Assembly: GCA_016758965.1 (NCBI GenBank)
Contig: JAEPRB010000334.1
Location: 1-36,017, forward strand
Direction: 5' to 3'
DNA from: Circinella minor
Taxonomy: Eukaryota; Mucoromycota; Mucoromycetes; Mucorales; Lichtheimiaceae
Length of the DNA stretch: 36,017 bases
Shown one piece after another: positions 1 to 13,239 of the stretch (its first letter is position 1; each line of letters opens with the position of its first letter). The notes below the pieces were generated by a model, which was given only the letters and a program-made list of their open reading frames with translations, was not told where the DNA came from and did not search any database. A program made the translations under genes and the position numbers.

Positions 1-3000
1 TTGGCACCGTCTCTTCTTATGCACAGTCGTTAAAGAGAGCAAAGATAGTAGAACGCGAACAAAGTCAAGTAATGGTTGGGTGGTTGGGCCGGGCAAGGGT
101 GAAGGGTTACTGCTCTTCACAATTTGTCTTTTGGCAAATGACATGGCGTATCATTGAATATCATCCAGGTAATGTATCAAAGAATAAAAAAAAAATGATT
201 ATCATGTATTATGTGGTGGATCTATTAGTAACAATAATGATATTTGTTGGTTATTAATTTAAACATGAAAGTGGCGCTTATGTCAACAACAAGCATATTT
301 ATAGGTACGGAGGTTTTATTTATGTTATGTTTTATTTGATTTCCTGTTTGTGTTTCGGGTTTGTTCAAAGGGTAGTTGATTAGTGTTGCAGATGCGTTTT
401 TTTAAGAGACTGTTTATTAAAGATATAATGATAAATTTGATAAATTGTTAATACTCCAATTGATTAATGCTATCATAGTTGAATTTGATGTCTTTTGAAG
501 AATGGTTTTGAGGAACTTGGTTTTGAGTGCGTTTGATGTCTAATGTATATATGTATATGGTAGTTTTGTTATACTAAAAACGCTCTTTGTTGTCAAAGCT
601 ATATTGAGTTGATATTCTAAAATAAGCTATATGACTCTTTTGATTCTATTTGACTTATTTATATGTTTTGAATAATTCAAAGTTTTTTTTTTTTTTTTTT
701 TTTTTGCCAAGCTGTGTAAATTCATGTTACGCATTTGGGTTCGACTCCTGGCTTTGACACAAGTTGGGCGTTAGCTATCTGGTTGGGATGATATCTTCTA
801 GTGGCTTTCGATAAATGCGGTGGGATTTTGATGCTCTATTATGAAACCCACCGTTTCCCACTTTGACGTAAGAGGGGCTATGTAATAGAGCTCATGGCGA
901 GGAAGCATTCGTTATGTTCTATGTTTACATACGAAGTTCGCTGTATAGTACGACCATGGACCGTAATAGTATTAAAAACCCTCTGCCCTGAACGATGATA
1001 CAGCGGGAGGACGTTTCCTATCACACGAGCAACTGAAAATACGTGTGAGGCTATGATAAGGCAAGGGTAATAGCCTTAAATTCCCTGTTACTCGCACGGA
1101 CTTTACCCTTTCTGTGTGTTATATCGTCCCATCTAGATTTAATATGGTCAAAATGACTGAACGACTAATGGGTTTTCCATTTTAGATAGAAAGTCAGGGG
1201 CAAGACTAAAACTGTCCGAGATAGCAATGGTATTTTTGCTCATTTCTATAGGTAAAAAATACTGTTATTATCACCCTACATAAACAAACAATTACTGGTC
1301 TACACTTCTTCTTTTAGTTATAATATATAGTGTCCACTAATAGTTATGGATGTATTGTTCAAACAAGATATATGTGGCATAATGGGTATGCTATTACCAT
1401 TATTATTATTATTATTATTATAAAGCAGAAAAAAAAATCATCAACAAAAATGAATTTTTTTGCAGTTTTCGTGACGCAGTTTATACTTTTTGAAGTCTAC
1501 GAAATCTGAAACCCCCTATTTATTGTTAATTACTTTGTTTTATTGTTTATAGTATATGGATACAATTATTAACAAACTGTACTTGGTTGGGGGTAAGGAT
1601 AAGGGAAACATTTTATAGGACGAACAACTAGAGGGCAAGCAATACAGCAGTATTCTTTAATTTGTTATCTATGCTATAATTTAATCGGTGATGTGATAAT
1701 GATAATATTACAAATTGAAAAAAGAATATATATCGTGTTGCTATATACTATTAATGTCTATATAAACATTTTAGTGTTTTTTTTAACTTGGTATATATAA
1801 TGAATTCGACTCATAAATCAAGACATTACCAAAGGAACTGCATCAAAGTAATAGACATTTTTTAAAAAAAAAAGATTTAATATATGCTAATACTTTCTTC
1901 TATGTTTATTTATTAACGTGTAATTCAAATATCATTTAATTTACCATAAAATAATAGGCTGTTAAGATTTGACAATATGCACAAAGTACTATTAAGGATG
2001 ATTAACTAAATAGCGATCACAAGCTGGTATTCATAGTTTCCAAATGGCGATAGAAATCCAAAGGAGTGAAAAGTAAAAAGGTAATAATTTCTATTTTGAA
2101 GTTTTACTCTAATGATGTGATGGTTATAAAAGTAATCGATTGTTAGTATTTTTCTTTTCTGTATATTATAATTATAAATCACAGAAAAAAATCTCGATTA
2201 TATTTGAAAGGGTTTTTAAAGAATAACTAAATATGACATGTTGCTATGGAACCAAAGCAGTTTTTTTTTTTTTTTTTTGAACCTGCTTTGTAATAATTCA
2301 ACAAGGAATCGAAAGATACAGTGATGAAGAAGACGAATACAATAAAACGGATACTCTTTTTATGAATAAAATATATTTATTGATAAACCAAGACGAGGAT
2401 GGTCTATATATGCTCAATTATTTGGATAAAACTATGTTCTTCTTGAAGAAAAAGCTTACAAGCTACTTACCAATAAAAATATTTATTAAAGCTGTCCAAA
2501 AAAAAAAAAGTTATATCTGACATCATTCATGTCTTTGAAAATTTGACTCATTAAAAAGAAAATATATCGAAGTCTTAACACATATGCAAAAATATTATTT
2601 AGACTAATTACTCTTATAATTATATGTTCTTATGTGAAATACTTTATAAAATACTCTGTTCCTTTACGATTATGTTTTTTTTTTTTCAGCTCTTACACAT
2701 TCTCTTTTTTGTATAATATTTATAAATGTTTTCATAATTTATCGTAAAAAAAAAAAAAGTAGGCCATCAATTCATAAGCCCAGTCTACTACTACAGTCAA
2801 CTCCCCACCTTTTTTTTTTCAAATTTCTCTCAGTATACGTATGCACTTGGAAATGTTAAAAAATACTTTATGGGATTGCAACTTGCAACTAGTATTGAAC
2901 ATTTTGGGATGTTGCATTTTATCGAAGGTATACTATTCTGTAGCTTTTTTTTAAAAAACAAAGTAAACAACTTTATGCATTTTATCATGTCAATATAAGC

Positions 3001-3193
3001 TATTATAAAAAGAAATTGTGGGGGGTGGGGGACCTAAAGTGTATTTACACAGAGTTAAAAAAAAAAAAGATAATGTAGATGTCACATGAGTGTTTTGACT
3101 TAAACAGGTTTTGTACATCAATATAAAAAGTCCTAATTTTCCTTATTAATACATTCTTGTTCTTTCTTTCTTTTTTTTTCTTTTAAAAAAAAA
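1..3193. other. AT-rich intergenic region without a recognisable gene
   Basis: No open frame here looks like a gene: the longest (61 codons near the left edge) has no family features and no plausible splice partners. The stretch is AT-rich with many A and T homopolymers and a short (ATT)n run near 1400. The only compositional exception is about 700-1250, which is less AT-rich and begins with sequences resembling Pol III A and B boxes. Decayed repeats could be hidden here, but none can be identified by eye. Confidence 0.6.
704..748 (+). promoter_or_regulatory. Possible Pol III internal promoter (A box/B box pair)
   Basis: Bases 738-748 read GGTTCGACTCC, a perfect match to the tRNA-type B-box consensus. 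Bases 704-715 (TTGCCAAGCTGT) match 10 of 12 positions of the A-box consensus. The 34-bp spacing is shorter than in a normal tRNA gene. No cloverleaf folds: the arms around the B box do not pair and there is no acceptor stem. A tRNA-derived SINE or decayed tRNA is possible; chance similarity is also possible. A T22 run lies directly upstream. Confidence 0.25.
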
Positions 3194-5972
3194 ATGGAAC
3201 CTGGTAGAGAGATTATTTCTTTTATAACTTGTTCTTTACTATGTTCAAATAATAATAAAATTTGATGGATTATATATAGGAACATTAGCAGTAGCTGGAA
3301 TATTAGGTACAATGTACCTTGATTCTAATTATTATATAACAAAAGATTTAAAAAGTCTATGGGAATTGATTAAAACATTTTCCAAGTATGTATTTCTTAT
3401 TTATTTTTTTATTATTTTTATTATTAATAATTAATTGGGAACTCTTATATTTTAATAAAGATTTAAGAAAGCTCAACGTGAAGATAAAATGCATATTTAT
3501 TATCGTTTTAAAGAACGTGCTAAAGAAGAACCTGATCGAGTATTTCTTATTTTTGAAGATAAAAAGTTTACATTTCGTCAATTGGAACAAGGTAAAAGAC
3601 AAACCCTTTTTTGTTTTTGTTTATATTTATAATTCCTAAAAATATTTATATTCACCTAAATATCTCAATAATTTTAGCATCTAATCAACTGGTAAAAAGT
3701 GTTGGACCATCATTCAAGTTTTATTTTTTATTTTTTTTCTAAAAACTACTACTTTTTATTTACGTAGGCACATTGGTTGTTGGCAAAAAATGTCAAGCCA
3801 AAAGGTAAATAAACAATTGAATTAAAAAATTAAGGAGTGAAAAAAAAAAAAAAAAAATAGACTGATATAAACTACTTTTAAGATGTTGTATGTATGATGC
3901 ATCAAAATTCTCCTGCTTTTTTTATTTCGTTTTTGGCTATTAGTAAAATTGGAGCTATTCCATCATTTATGAATACAAGTTTAGTAGAAGAATCATTACT
4001 TCATTGTATAAAAATAGCCAAAACAAAATTATTTTTATTTGATCCTATTTATGCATGTCAGGTGATCACTATTGAAAACAATATTAAAGCATTAGGCGTT
4101 GAAATATATACATTTGGTGATGATGATGATCATATAAATGATAATATACAACAAGCTTTAGAAAATTTTTCAAGATTGGAACCTAAAGTATTGAATGAAT
4201 ATAGTAATGAAGATACAGATGAATCATATATTTGTAATGTGACCCCAAAAACTGCTTCTATGTTAATTTATACAAGGTAATATTTATATTTATATATAAA
4301 TATTTATATCTAAAAAAAAAAACCAATTATTTAAAATTCCCAACTCTTTTTAAATTTTGAATAAAGTGGTACAACGGGAATGGTAAAAGCGGCAACCGTA
4401 CCTCATTACCGTGTGAGCTGTAAGTTTTGTTTTTATCCTAATTTAGAATATAAAAAATTTCGTTATTAACTAAATATTAAAAATAAAAATAGTTATTTTC
4501 TGGAAAACGGGTCTTGGTGCCTATATGAGACCAGAGGATATTACTTATACTGTATTACCATTATATCATAGTACAGGATGTAAGGCTTTTTTTAAAAAAA
4601 AGATATTATTAATTTTATAGGTGTAGTAATTTAATCAAGTATATTATATATTTAGTATTTATTTCACTTGGATCTACTCTTGTAACTGGAGGTACAGTCG
4701 TCTTGGCTAGAAAATTCTCTGTAAGTCGATTTTGGGATGATTGTTATCATTATAATATCACTGTATTCCATGTAAGTTACTTTTTTTGTTTTGATATATG
4801 AGTGTAATATTGTTATTACCTAATTAAAAATTCGTTTACTAATTTCTTATTACTTATATATATACATAGTATATTGGTGAATTGTGTCGATATCTAGTCA
4901 ATCAAAAACCACATCCATTAGAACGTAAACATAATATTCGATTGATTTTTGGTAATGGTATGCGATCTGATGTTTGGAAACGAGTTCGAGAACGTTTTGG
5001 TATTCCCCATGTTTTGGAATTCTATGGCTCTACAGAAGGTAAATCTATGTGAGAGAAAGAAAGTGTGTGTGCTTACTATTATTATTACATGATAAAAATT
5101 AGCTAATACTACGTATTAGGTGTGGGAGGATATTTTAATTATAATAAAGGAGAACTTGGTGTAGGTGCCATTGGTCATTCTGGACTATTAAGTCGCCTTC
5201 TTTTACGTGATATGAAATTAATTCGAATTGATCCTATTACTGAAGAACCTTTACGTGGAAAAAATGGATTTTGTCAAGTGGTAAGTAATATTATTAGTCA
5301 TATTCTTATTTATAAAAACATAAAACCATTAATAAACATTATTATTTTTTTTAGTGTGATTATGAAGAAGCAGGAGAAATGATAGTAAAATTGAAACTTG
5401 ATAGTGATTTTGAATTTACTGGTTATTACGATAATGGAACTGCTACCAACAAAAAAATTCTACGACATGTTTTTGTTAAAGGAGATATGTATTTTCGAAG
5501 TGGTGATTTGATTAGAATGGATAAATTAGGATATTATTATTTTGGTGATCGATTAGGTGATACATTCCGTTGGAAATCTGAAAATGTAGCTACCACTGAA
5601 GTTTCTTTAGCTGTAACTGAATATCCTGGTATTGCTGATGCTAATGCATATGGTACTCTTATACCCAATCATGAAGGTCGTGCTGGTATGGTAGCTATTG
5701 TATTGAAGCCAGATACATTGACTTTGGATTTTACCGATTTTTATCAATTTTTAAAAAAACGATTACCTCATTATGCTATACCTTTATTTATAAGAATGGA
5801 AGAATCATCCACTACAACTCAAACATTTAAACAACAAAAAGTGATTTTACGTAATGAAGGTATTGATCCAAGTAAAATTAATCAACAAATTTATTGGTTA
5901 CAAAACAAAACATATGTTCCTTTTCATAAAAAAGATTATGCACGTATTACTCGTGGTGATATGAAGCTTTAA
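3194..5972 (+). CDS. FAT1: Very-long-chain acyl-CoA synthetase / fatty acid transport protein (FATP family)
   Basis: It activates long and very long fatty acids to CoA thioesters with ATP and couples this to uptake at membranes (family knowledge). I join 12 exons: 3194-3203, 3280-3385, 3461-3591, 3678-3691, 3768-3804, 3883-4276, 4367-4419, 4493-4579, 4656-4771, 4870-5038, 5120-5280, 5355-5972. The sum is 1,896 nt in one frame, giving 631 aa, normal for fungal Fat1. Visible motifs are the AMP-binding P-loop YTRSGTTG-like block (split by the exon 6/7 junction, about aa 229-236), YGSTEG near aa 370, FRSGDL near aa 475, and the FATP/VLACS block GDRLGDTFRWKSENV near aa 490-504. The N-terminus has a short hydrophobic stretch (LAVAGILGTMYL) typical of the family. 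Exon 1 (10 nt) and exon 4 (14 nt) are tiny; exon 1 is the least certain part. The next gene starts 194 bp downstream on the same strand. Confidence 0.9.
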
Positions 5973-6027
5973 TAATAATAAAAAAAAAATTTGGATTGAA
6001 TTATCTCACTAATTGACACGCTGCGGA

Positions 6028-6088
6028 AACGCGACTTTTTAAAATTGTAAAAAAAAAAACCCGAATTTCTTTTTTATTTTCGCGTTTT
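6028..6088. promoter_or_regulatory. Two ACGCGA/TCGCGT elements upstream of the MPH1-like helicase
   Basis: The 194-bp gap before the helicase gene contains AACGCGA at 6028-6034 and TTTTCGCGTTTT at 6077-6088. These resemble MCB/E2F-type G1/S elements that drive DNA replication and repair genes in fungi (established for other fungi). CpG-containing sites are rare in this AT-rich background. Function here is inferred only from position and sequence. Confidence 0.35.
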
Positions 6089-6166
6089 CCCTTTTTCCTC
6101 CATTACTTGAAAACAGACCACTTTCATTAACCTTGTCTCCTTTTTTTTTTTTTTTTTTTGGATTCA

Positions 6167-9100
6167 ATGGAGAATTCCTTTGACTTTGACGACGACGACG
6201 ATTTTTTGGCTGCCATTGAACAAGTTGAACAAAATCAACAAAAAGAAACAAAAGATAACAATCATGAATCTAATATTATTGATATTGATGATAGCTTTGA
6301 TGATTTTGACGATGATGCTTTGATTCATGCAGCTGAAACGGTAGAAAAACAAGTAGCTATAACACATAAAGGAAAAGAAAGACAAGGACAACTGACAAAC
6401 TTTTTTACATCACGATCGACACCATTAACTACTTCACCTACTCGACCTATAGCGACATCCTCAACGACTACTACTGCTGCGCATAAAAATAGTAGTCGAA
6501 GCATTCATGATGATCTTTTACCTTCAAGAAGATTAGAAGACGAATCTCCACCACCTGCACCTCCACCACCTAATATGAATACACCTTGTTCTCATGTATT
6601 TGAACCAGACACTTTACCTACATGGATATATCCTGTCAATTATCCTATTCGTTTATACCAATGGAATATTGTTAAAAAGGCTCTTTTCACAAATACATTA
6701 GTTGCATTACCTACTGGTCTTGGAAAAACATTTATTGCTGCTGTAGTCATGTATAATTATTATCGATGGTTTCCACAATCTAAAATAGTCTTTACTGCAC
6801 CGACGCGTCCATTAGTCACGCAACAAATTGAAGCTTGTTTTAACATTTGTGGTATTCCACAAACAGATACCGTTGAATTAACAGGCAATATACAACAAGA
6901 ACGTCGTCGTTTAATGTGGAAAACCAAACGTGTGTTTTTTTTAACACCTCAAATTTTGAAAAATGATTTACAAGCGCGTATTTGTCCAGGTGAAAAGATT
7001 GTTTGTCTTGTCATAGATGAAGCACATAAGGCACAAGGCAATTATGCATATGCTGAAATTGTTAAATTAATGCAACAACGACAACATCATCAATATCGTA
7101 TGCTTGCATTATCAGCTACACCGGGTACTAATTTGGCCAATGTTCAATCAGTCATTGAAAATTTAAATATTGCCAATATTCAAATTCGAACAGAAGATTC
7201 AATGGATATTCAAGAACATTCTCATGGTAAAAATATTCAAACAGTAGTGGTAGCATTGGATTATACGGCAGGAGCTACAGGGGTCGTACCTGAAGTTGCC
7301 AGAAATTTCCGTACCAAGTTTTTCGAACCCTGTCTGAGTCGATTAACACGCTTTCAAGCCGTTTATTCAACCAATGTAGAACAAAATACACCTTATCAAA
7401 TTCTGATGGCACAACAACAATTTTCAGCTCATGCAAGAAACTTTAATCAAGCAGTGAAAAGTATGGTACATAATGATTTCGCTATTGCTGGTGCTTTAAG
7501 TCGTGCTTATGATCGATTATGTCAACATGGTGTCGGTTCCTTTTTATCACTTATTGAAGGAACATTACAAGAATATCAAGATGTAGTGGATAAAGGAAAA
7601 CATTTATCAGTAGAAAAGGGGAAATTATTACGTAATTATGAATTGAAAAGAATGATTGATAATTTAAAACAACAACAATTACAACCTGGATTTATGGGTC
7701 ATCCAAAATTACAACGATTGTTACATATTATTTTGGAACATTTATCCAATGAACAAGAAAATGATGATTCGACAACGAATACAGCAACAAGGATTATGAT
7801 TTTTTCACAATATCGTAGTTCAGTAGATGAAATTGTCAAATTATTATCTGAACATAAACCATTGGTGCGATGTTCTCATTTTGTTGGTCAAGCAGGTGCC
7901 AAGGATGGTAAAAAGGGTCTTAATCAACGTGAACAACAAGATGTATGTTATTTCGTTATATATAGGTTAAAAGTAAATAGGTTGATGGAATAGGATCTAT
8001 TTAATTTAATATGTATATTTTTTTTATTATTGAATAGATTATAACAAGATTTAAACGAGGTGATTTAAATGTTCTTGTATCTACAAGTATTGGTGAAGAA
8101 GGTTTAGATATTGGTGAAGTAGATTTAATTGTTTGTTATGATTCTCAAAACTCTCCTCTTCGATTGGTAACTATAAGAACTAGTTTATATACTATATATA
8201 AAAAAAAAAAAATGGGGAAAAATCATTCTTATTAAAAAGAATTTTTTATTACTTCATCCTCCCAAAATTATATAAATATATAGTTACAACGTATGGGTCG
8301 TACAGGTCGTAAACGAAAAGGTCGATGTGTCATGTTAATGACCGAAACTGAAGAACGTAAATATCGATCCGCTAAAGAATCCTATAATCAAGTTCAATCC
8401 GCTATTTCTCGAGGAGGAAACTTGGAATATTTTAAACAAAATCCTAGTGTTTTACCTGCGAACTATCATCCTGTATGGCGTAAAAAACGATTTACCATTG
8501 GTACTTTTATTACATCGGCTTCTTCAGCTACAGCAAGAAAAAAACGAAAAACAACAGCAGTGGTCAATTCGGATGGTTTATTAACAGAGGATGCTCAAAT
8601 GGAATTTTTAAGCAAATTGGATGTTTCTACGGTTCAGGAAGCTTTTGATAAGTACTGGCCTAAACGAGATATAATAAAACGAGCACAAAAGTATCTTCCC
8701 ATGAATACAAAACCATTGATTCATCATCGTGTGGGTCATTCTCGACGAACTATGCAATTTATTCAATTGTATAATAAGATTGAACAACGTATTCTACATG
8801 GCGTTGATGCGGATATTGATGATTATGGTCAAGAGAAACATGAAGAAGGACAAGAACCAGAACCTACGGTTGGAAATATATTGTATTTACCACGTCGAAA
8901 TAAAAATACGGATGGTATTACAATAGAAGCGCGTACAGTTGTTCCATCGAGTAGTGTTACGAAACGTAAAAGTGATGTCAGTACAAGAGATTTAGACGAT
9001 CATGATGATTATAACGACGATACATTGATGATTAGTGATGGAAAAGTGACAGAAGCTTCAACAACAACTACTAATACTACTACTACGCGGAATAATAATG

Positions 9101-11094
9101 TCCTTGATCTTCCGACCAATTCAAGAAAACAAAATACAACAATTATGCAGAATAAGCGGCAAAAAAGTGATATTTCCATGACTGACGTTGAACTACCCAT
9201 GGAAAATAATAATGGGTTATTACAACGTAACTCGAGTGATGTGTCGATGCACGAGTCCGATAGTCTACTACAACAATCATTATCATCACCACTTGAACGA
9301 CAAATCCATGATAAGACCAATCGACAAAAAAATAAAGATAACAACAATAGTAAGAATAACAATACTGGATTTAATCTTGAAGATGATTATATTCCAGGTG
9401 ATTCATGGGTGGAAGAATATGATAGTCTGTTATTATTGGAAAATCGATTAGATCGTTCTGCATCCTTTGAAAGACCTGATGATCCCGTCAACAATGAAAA
9501 CAATCATCAGAGAAAAAGTATAGGGATAGATGAATTTGAAGATATTTTACCACCTCACTTACAAAGTAATAATAATAATGATGATTCATTCTTTGATGAT
9601 GACAACAACAATAATAATAACTACCGATCCATGGATAATGATAAGGAATTGGAGCATCCATTTCCATTTAAACAACTCACCAAAGAAGAAACGGAGGAAG
9701 AATTAAGCATCAGTTCAAGTATGCTGAACTGGTTAATGGCGAAACCAGTACCTACAGAGAAGGCTAAAAAGAAACTTAAAGAAAGGGCTAGGGAATTAAA
9801 ATTAGATGCTGCTAAAGATTGGGTCCGTCTAGTGTTTTCGTTACCTATATCTCCTATGATTGCTGCTGATGAAGAACCTTCATTTGATGATGATCTCGAT
9901 ATTGACATGCTGGATGCTATTGATCAAAATGTACAACAACAGAAAAGAGCAACACTTGAGAAGCAAAAAGAATCATCATCTGTACAAAATGAACAAGAAC
10001 CTAATAATGATAATAACAGTAATGACAATGATCAGCAACAACATGAGGAACAACTATTGGAAGAACAAAATAGTGATGATATGATATTATCACCAATGAA
10101 TTCTAATCAAATTGTTGAGAATAGTAGTATACACTATTCAGTATCATTCAAATATGATCATTGTGAGAATGAACAGCAGAAGGAACAACAAGAAGTATCA
10201 TCGGCAGACAATATACCCAATAACAACGATAATAACGAAGAAGTTCTTTCAAATAATAATAACAATTCTGTAATGAGCGATGTTACTTATTATGAAATAC
10301 TTGAAAACAAATTAGATGATGATAATCGACCTGACAGTTATGGTAATGAAGACCCTAACGATGAACCAATTATTATTCCTAGTGACCCTCCATCCCAAGA
10401 ACAAAACCAATCCCCCACGTCTACTAGCTCTGAATTATCTGTGATCAATGTACGAACTAGAAAAAGACGACGCCCTATTGAATTTACTGAAGATAATAGT
10501 AGTGAAATCATGGAAATGCTTCCATCATCACCTTCTATTTCTACTTCACCTGTCATGAGACGTGCTATTGAAGGACATCGACGAAGACGACAACGATTAG
10601 AAGAAGCAGCCCATAATCCATTCTTGGCATTAGAAGCCGAAAAAAGCTCAGATGAAGAATTGATGGGATCAGGGCATGGAAATACGGATGATGATGAAAC
10701 AGGAAGCACTCATACTACAGAAAATAATTCATTTATTGATGATGATGATGCAGAACCTACATCATCACAACAACAAGCACCACCCGATGAAGAAATTTAT
10801 CGAATGGGTTTATTAAGTCCAGATGTAACATTGGGGAATAATCGTGTTGGTGGACGACGATCTTGGTTTGATCGATTTCAAGGAGATAAATGGATTCAAG
10901 CAGGTGAAGAAGAAGATGAAGAGGATGCTATTGATTTGGATGATTTAGGTGTAGGTGATGATGATGATGATGATGATGAAGAAGATAATGAAACAGAAGG
11001 AACTGGAGAATTTGAAAATAATACTTCAACAATACAAGAATTTACGGATGAAATCATCGGTCAAGAAGATTCAGACTCGGATGATTTTGTATAA
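6167..11094 (+). CDS. MPH1: ATP-dependent DNA helicase MPH1 / FANCM-type DEAH translocase
   Basis: This family remodels stalled replication forks and D-loops and limits crossovers in the nucleus. There are three exons, 6167-7942, 8038-8166 and 8284-11094, giving 1,571 aa. I chose ATG 6167; an in-frame TTG nine bases earlier is not a credible start. Helicase motifs in order are the Walker A loop LPTGLGKT (aa 182-190), TAPTRPLV (Ia), the DEAH box [10 protein letters not shown] (DEAH about aa 284-287), LALSATPG (III), and in exons 2-3 [15 protein letters not shown] and [12 protein letters not shown] (motif VI, aa 637-644). A QGQLTNFF sequence at aa 73-80 fits a PCNA-interacting PIP box. The C-terminal 800 residues are mostly Asp/Glu/Asn/Gln-rich and low-complexity, making the protein longer than the ~1,000 aa usual for yeast Mph1. 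I see no ERCC4 nuclease-like domain. Confidence 0.92.
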
Positions 11095-11340
11095 AGAAAA
11101 AAAGAGAGTCATTTTATATAATGTAAAAAAAAAAGAATCTGAAAGAACAAATGTACATACATAGCAAACATACATATATATTATTTTGTACATAATAAAG
11201 GAATACTTTTTAAAAAAAAAATATAATAGCAACAATAATTAATTTTCTTTGAAATAAATGAATAAATATAATCTTTTTTATTTATTTCGCTTGCATAAAC
11301 AAACTAAGTATATATATACGAGACAGAAATGAAAAAAAAA
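11095..11340. other. Shared 3' region of convergent MPH1 and NAF1
   Basis: This 246-bp gap separates the stop codons of two genes pointing at each other. AATAAA-like signals occur in the right place for the plus-strand gene (around 11192) and AT-rich sequence serves the other strand. The transcripts probably overlap in their 3' UTRs. Confidence 0.5.
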
Positions 11341-13239
11341 TTAAGTGCTATCTTTAGATGAAGGGGGTGGTGTATTAAAAAGTGATCGAATGGAACTATT
11401 GCTATCTTGTGAATTCGATTGTTGTTGTCCAGAAGCTGATAAGTTGGGAATATTACCACCATAAGATTGTAATAACGAACTAACTAAATCTTGTGGAGAT
11501 TTATATGCATTATTTGTACTACTTTGTTGTTGTGGTTGAGATTGTTGTGAAGATTGCTGAAGTTGTTGTGATAATTCATTTTGTTGTTCTTGTGGGTTCC
11601 CTCTTCCTTTTCCCTTTTGTCTACGTTTCTTTTGTTGATGTTGTTGTTTATTGTCAGTACTATATGTTTGACCCATATACCATGGTGGATCAATAGTAGC
11701 ATGTTGTGGTAATGGTACACCAGGAGGACGTTGATAAGATTGCTGTGGTTGATTTGTTGGTTCTTCAGAAATATCTGCATAACTTTGTAATTGTCTTCCT
11801 GGCACAGCTGTCTGTTCATATTGTGCGAGTGCTGCATCAAAATCATCAGGAATTGAAATAGATGATCTTTTGTTCTTATGAGGAGCAGGAGTTGTACGTT
11901 CTGATGCTTCAGGTTTTGATCTATTTAAATAATAATTGATAAACATGTTTTAATATATAATGAAAACTACCCAGGAAAAAAAATTCATTTAAGCCAATTT
12001 TACCTATTATTCTTCTTTTTATTCTTTTTCTTTTTACTTTGCTTGTGTGCTAATTCAGCTTCATCATCAGAGAATTCAATTTCCTATTATTATTTTCAAG
12101 ACAGTTTTAGTATTATTATCATTATTATACATGAACTCATTTGATCCAATATTATTATAACTTACACCTTCTGATATTTCTTCATCAAATGCATTACTAG
12201 CATCTGTATATTTCTTCTTTCTTAATTCTTCTACAGGAACTAATTTAGTTCGCTCATACATGGGAACATAAAAGACCTTTGCACCCACAATTGCTTTTTC
12301 TAAATCAATATCTTCTACTGTATTGAATCGTACAGAATAATAGGGTCTTGATACAGGTCCAAATGTTTCAAAAACCTATATAAAATTATATTTAATATTA
12401 TTTTTCTTTATATTCCTGTGGCCTATTGTTATTACCACCTCTCTTTTTTAAAGTGTTTTTTTTTATCATCGTTTCTTACCTCACCCATATTAGTACGATC
12501 TTCATAGGCAAATAATGTTCCCATATCCAGAACCGTATCACCTGTATCTGGATGGCTTTGAACGATAACGACATTATCAATGATTTTATCAATAACGCCA
12601 ATAGGTAATAATTCAGTTTCAGGTGTGATTTCAAAATCAACAGCATTAATAATTACATGAACCAATTCATTTTTAGTTCTTAAAGGTCCTGAGAAACCTT
12701 CTTCATCATCACCAATATCGTTTCCTTCTTTGTCATCGTCTTCATCATCATCATCGTCGCCATCGTCGTCATCGTCATCTTTATCATCGTCATCATCAGA
12801 CGATGATAAGTCACTACTTTCATATCCTTCTTCTTTATTGTCGGATTTTTGTTGTTGACTCTCAGTAATAGCTGCATCAATAATATCTTTTTCCTCAGAT
12901 TTGACAGGAACGTCAATACTATTTTTCTCTTCCATTTTTACAACACTTTGGGATTCGTTTTCGTTTTGTTCTTTCTATGTATAAAATAAAAAATATCAGT
13001 TAATAACCTCTCACCTCCAAATGAAAAAAAAAAAAATGTCAAACTTTTTTTTCAACAGTTGATCTATATTGAGTGACATTATATTATCTATTTTTTTTTC
13101 TTACCTGTTGATCGGTTGTTTGAATCGATTCTTTCTTTACGTCAGTAGTGGTTACTTCTTCCATAACTACTTCAGTTACTTCTGGAGCAGCATGCATGGC
13201 AACAATGTCCAAATCATCGATGACTGGTTGAGAAGGCAT
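11341..13239 (-). CDS. NAF1: H/ACA ribonucleoprotein assembly factor NAF1
   Basis: Naf1 is the nuclear chaperone that loads dyskerin/Cbf5 complexes onto nascent H/ACA RNA before Gar1 replaces it. There are five minus-strand exons: 13239-13105, 12974-12480, 12375-12166, 12083-12004, 11920-11341, giving 499 aa. The Gar1/Naf1 core spans roughly aa 130-280, beginning around NELVHVIINAV and including VFETFGPVSRPYYSVRF at the start of exon 3 and FYVPMYERTKLVP. An Asp/Glu/Ser tract (aa about 85-125) precedes it. A Lys-rich segment (KKKKNKKKNNR) and a Gln/Asn/Ser/Pro-rich tail follow, as is common in Naf1. All introns are short GT..AG. It is divergent from the GEP3-like GTPase and convergent with MPH1. 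Confidence 0.9.

Noticed and set aside
72..257. 61-codon open frame near the left edge
   Set aside because: No family resemblance, Lys/Met-rich low-complexity middle, and no splice partners; likely chance.
701..760. tRNA gene suggested by GGTTCGACTCC
   Set aside because: The T-arm stem does not pair, there is no anticodon arm or acceptor stem, and A-to-B spacing is too short for a functional tRNA.
7943..7993. Extension of the first helicase exon to the stop at 7993
   Set aside because: A GTATGT donor at 7943 and an acceptor at 8036-8037 restore the conserved [15 protein letters not shown] helicase segment; the extension reads into intron sequence.
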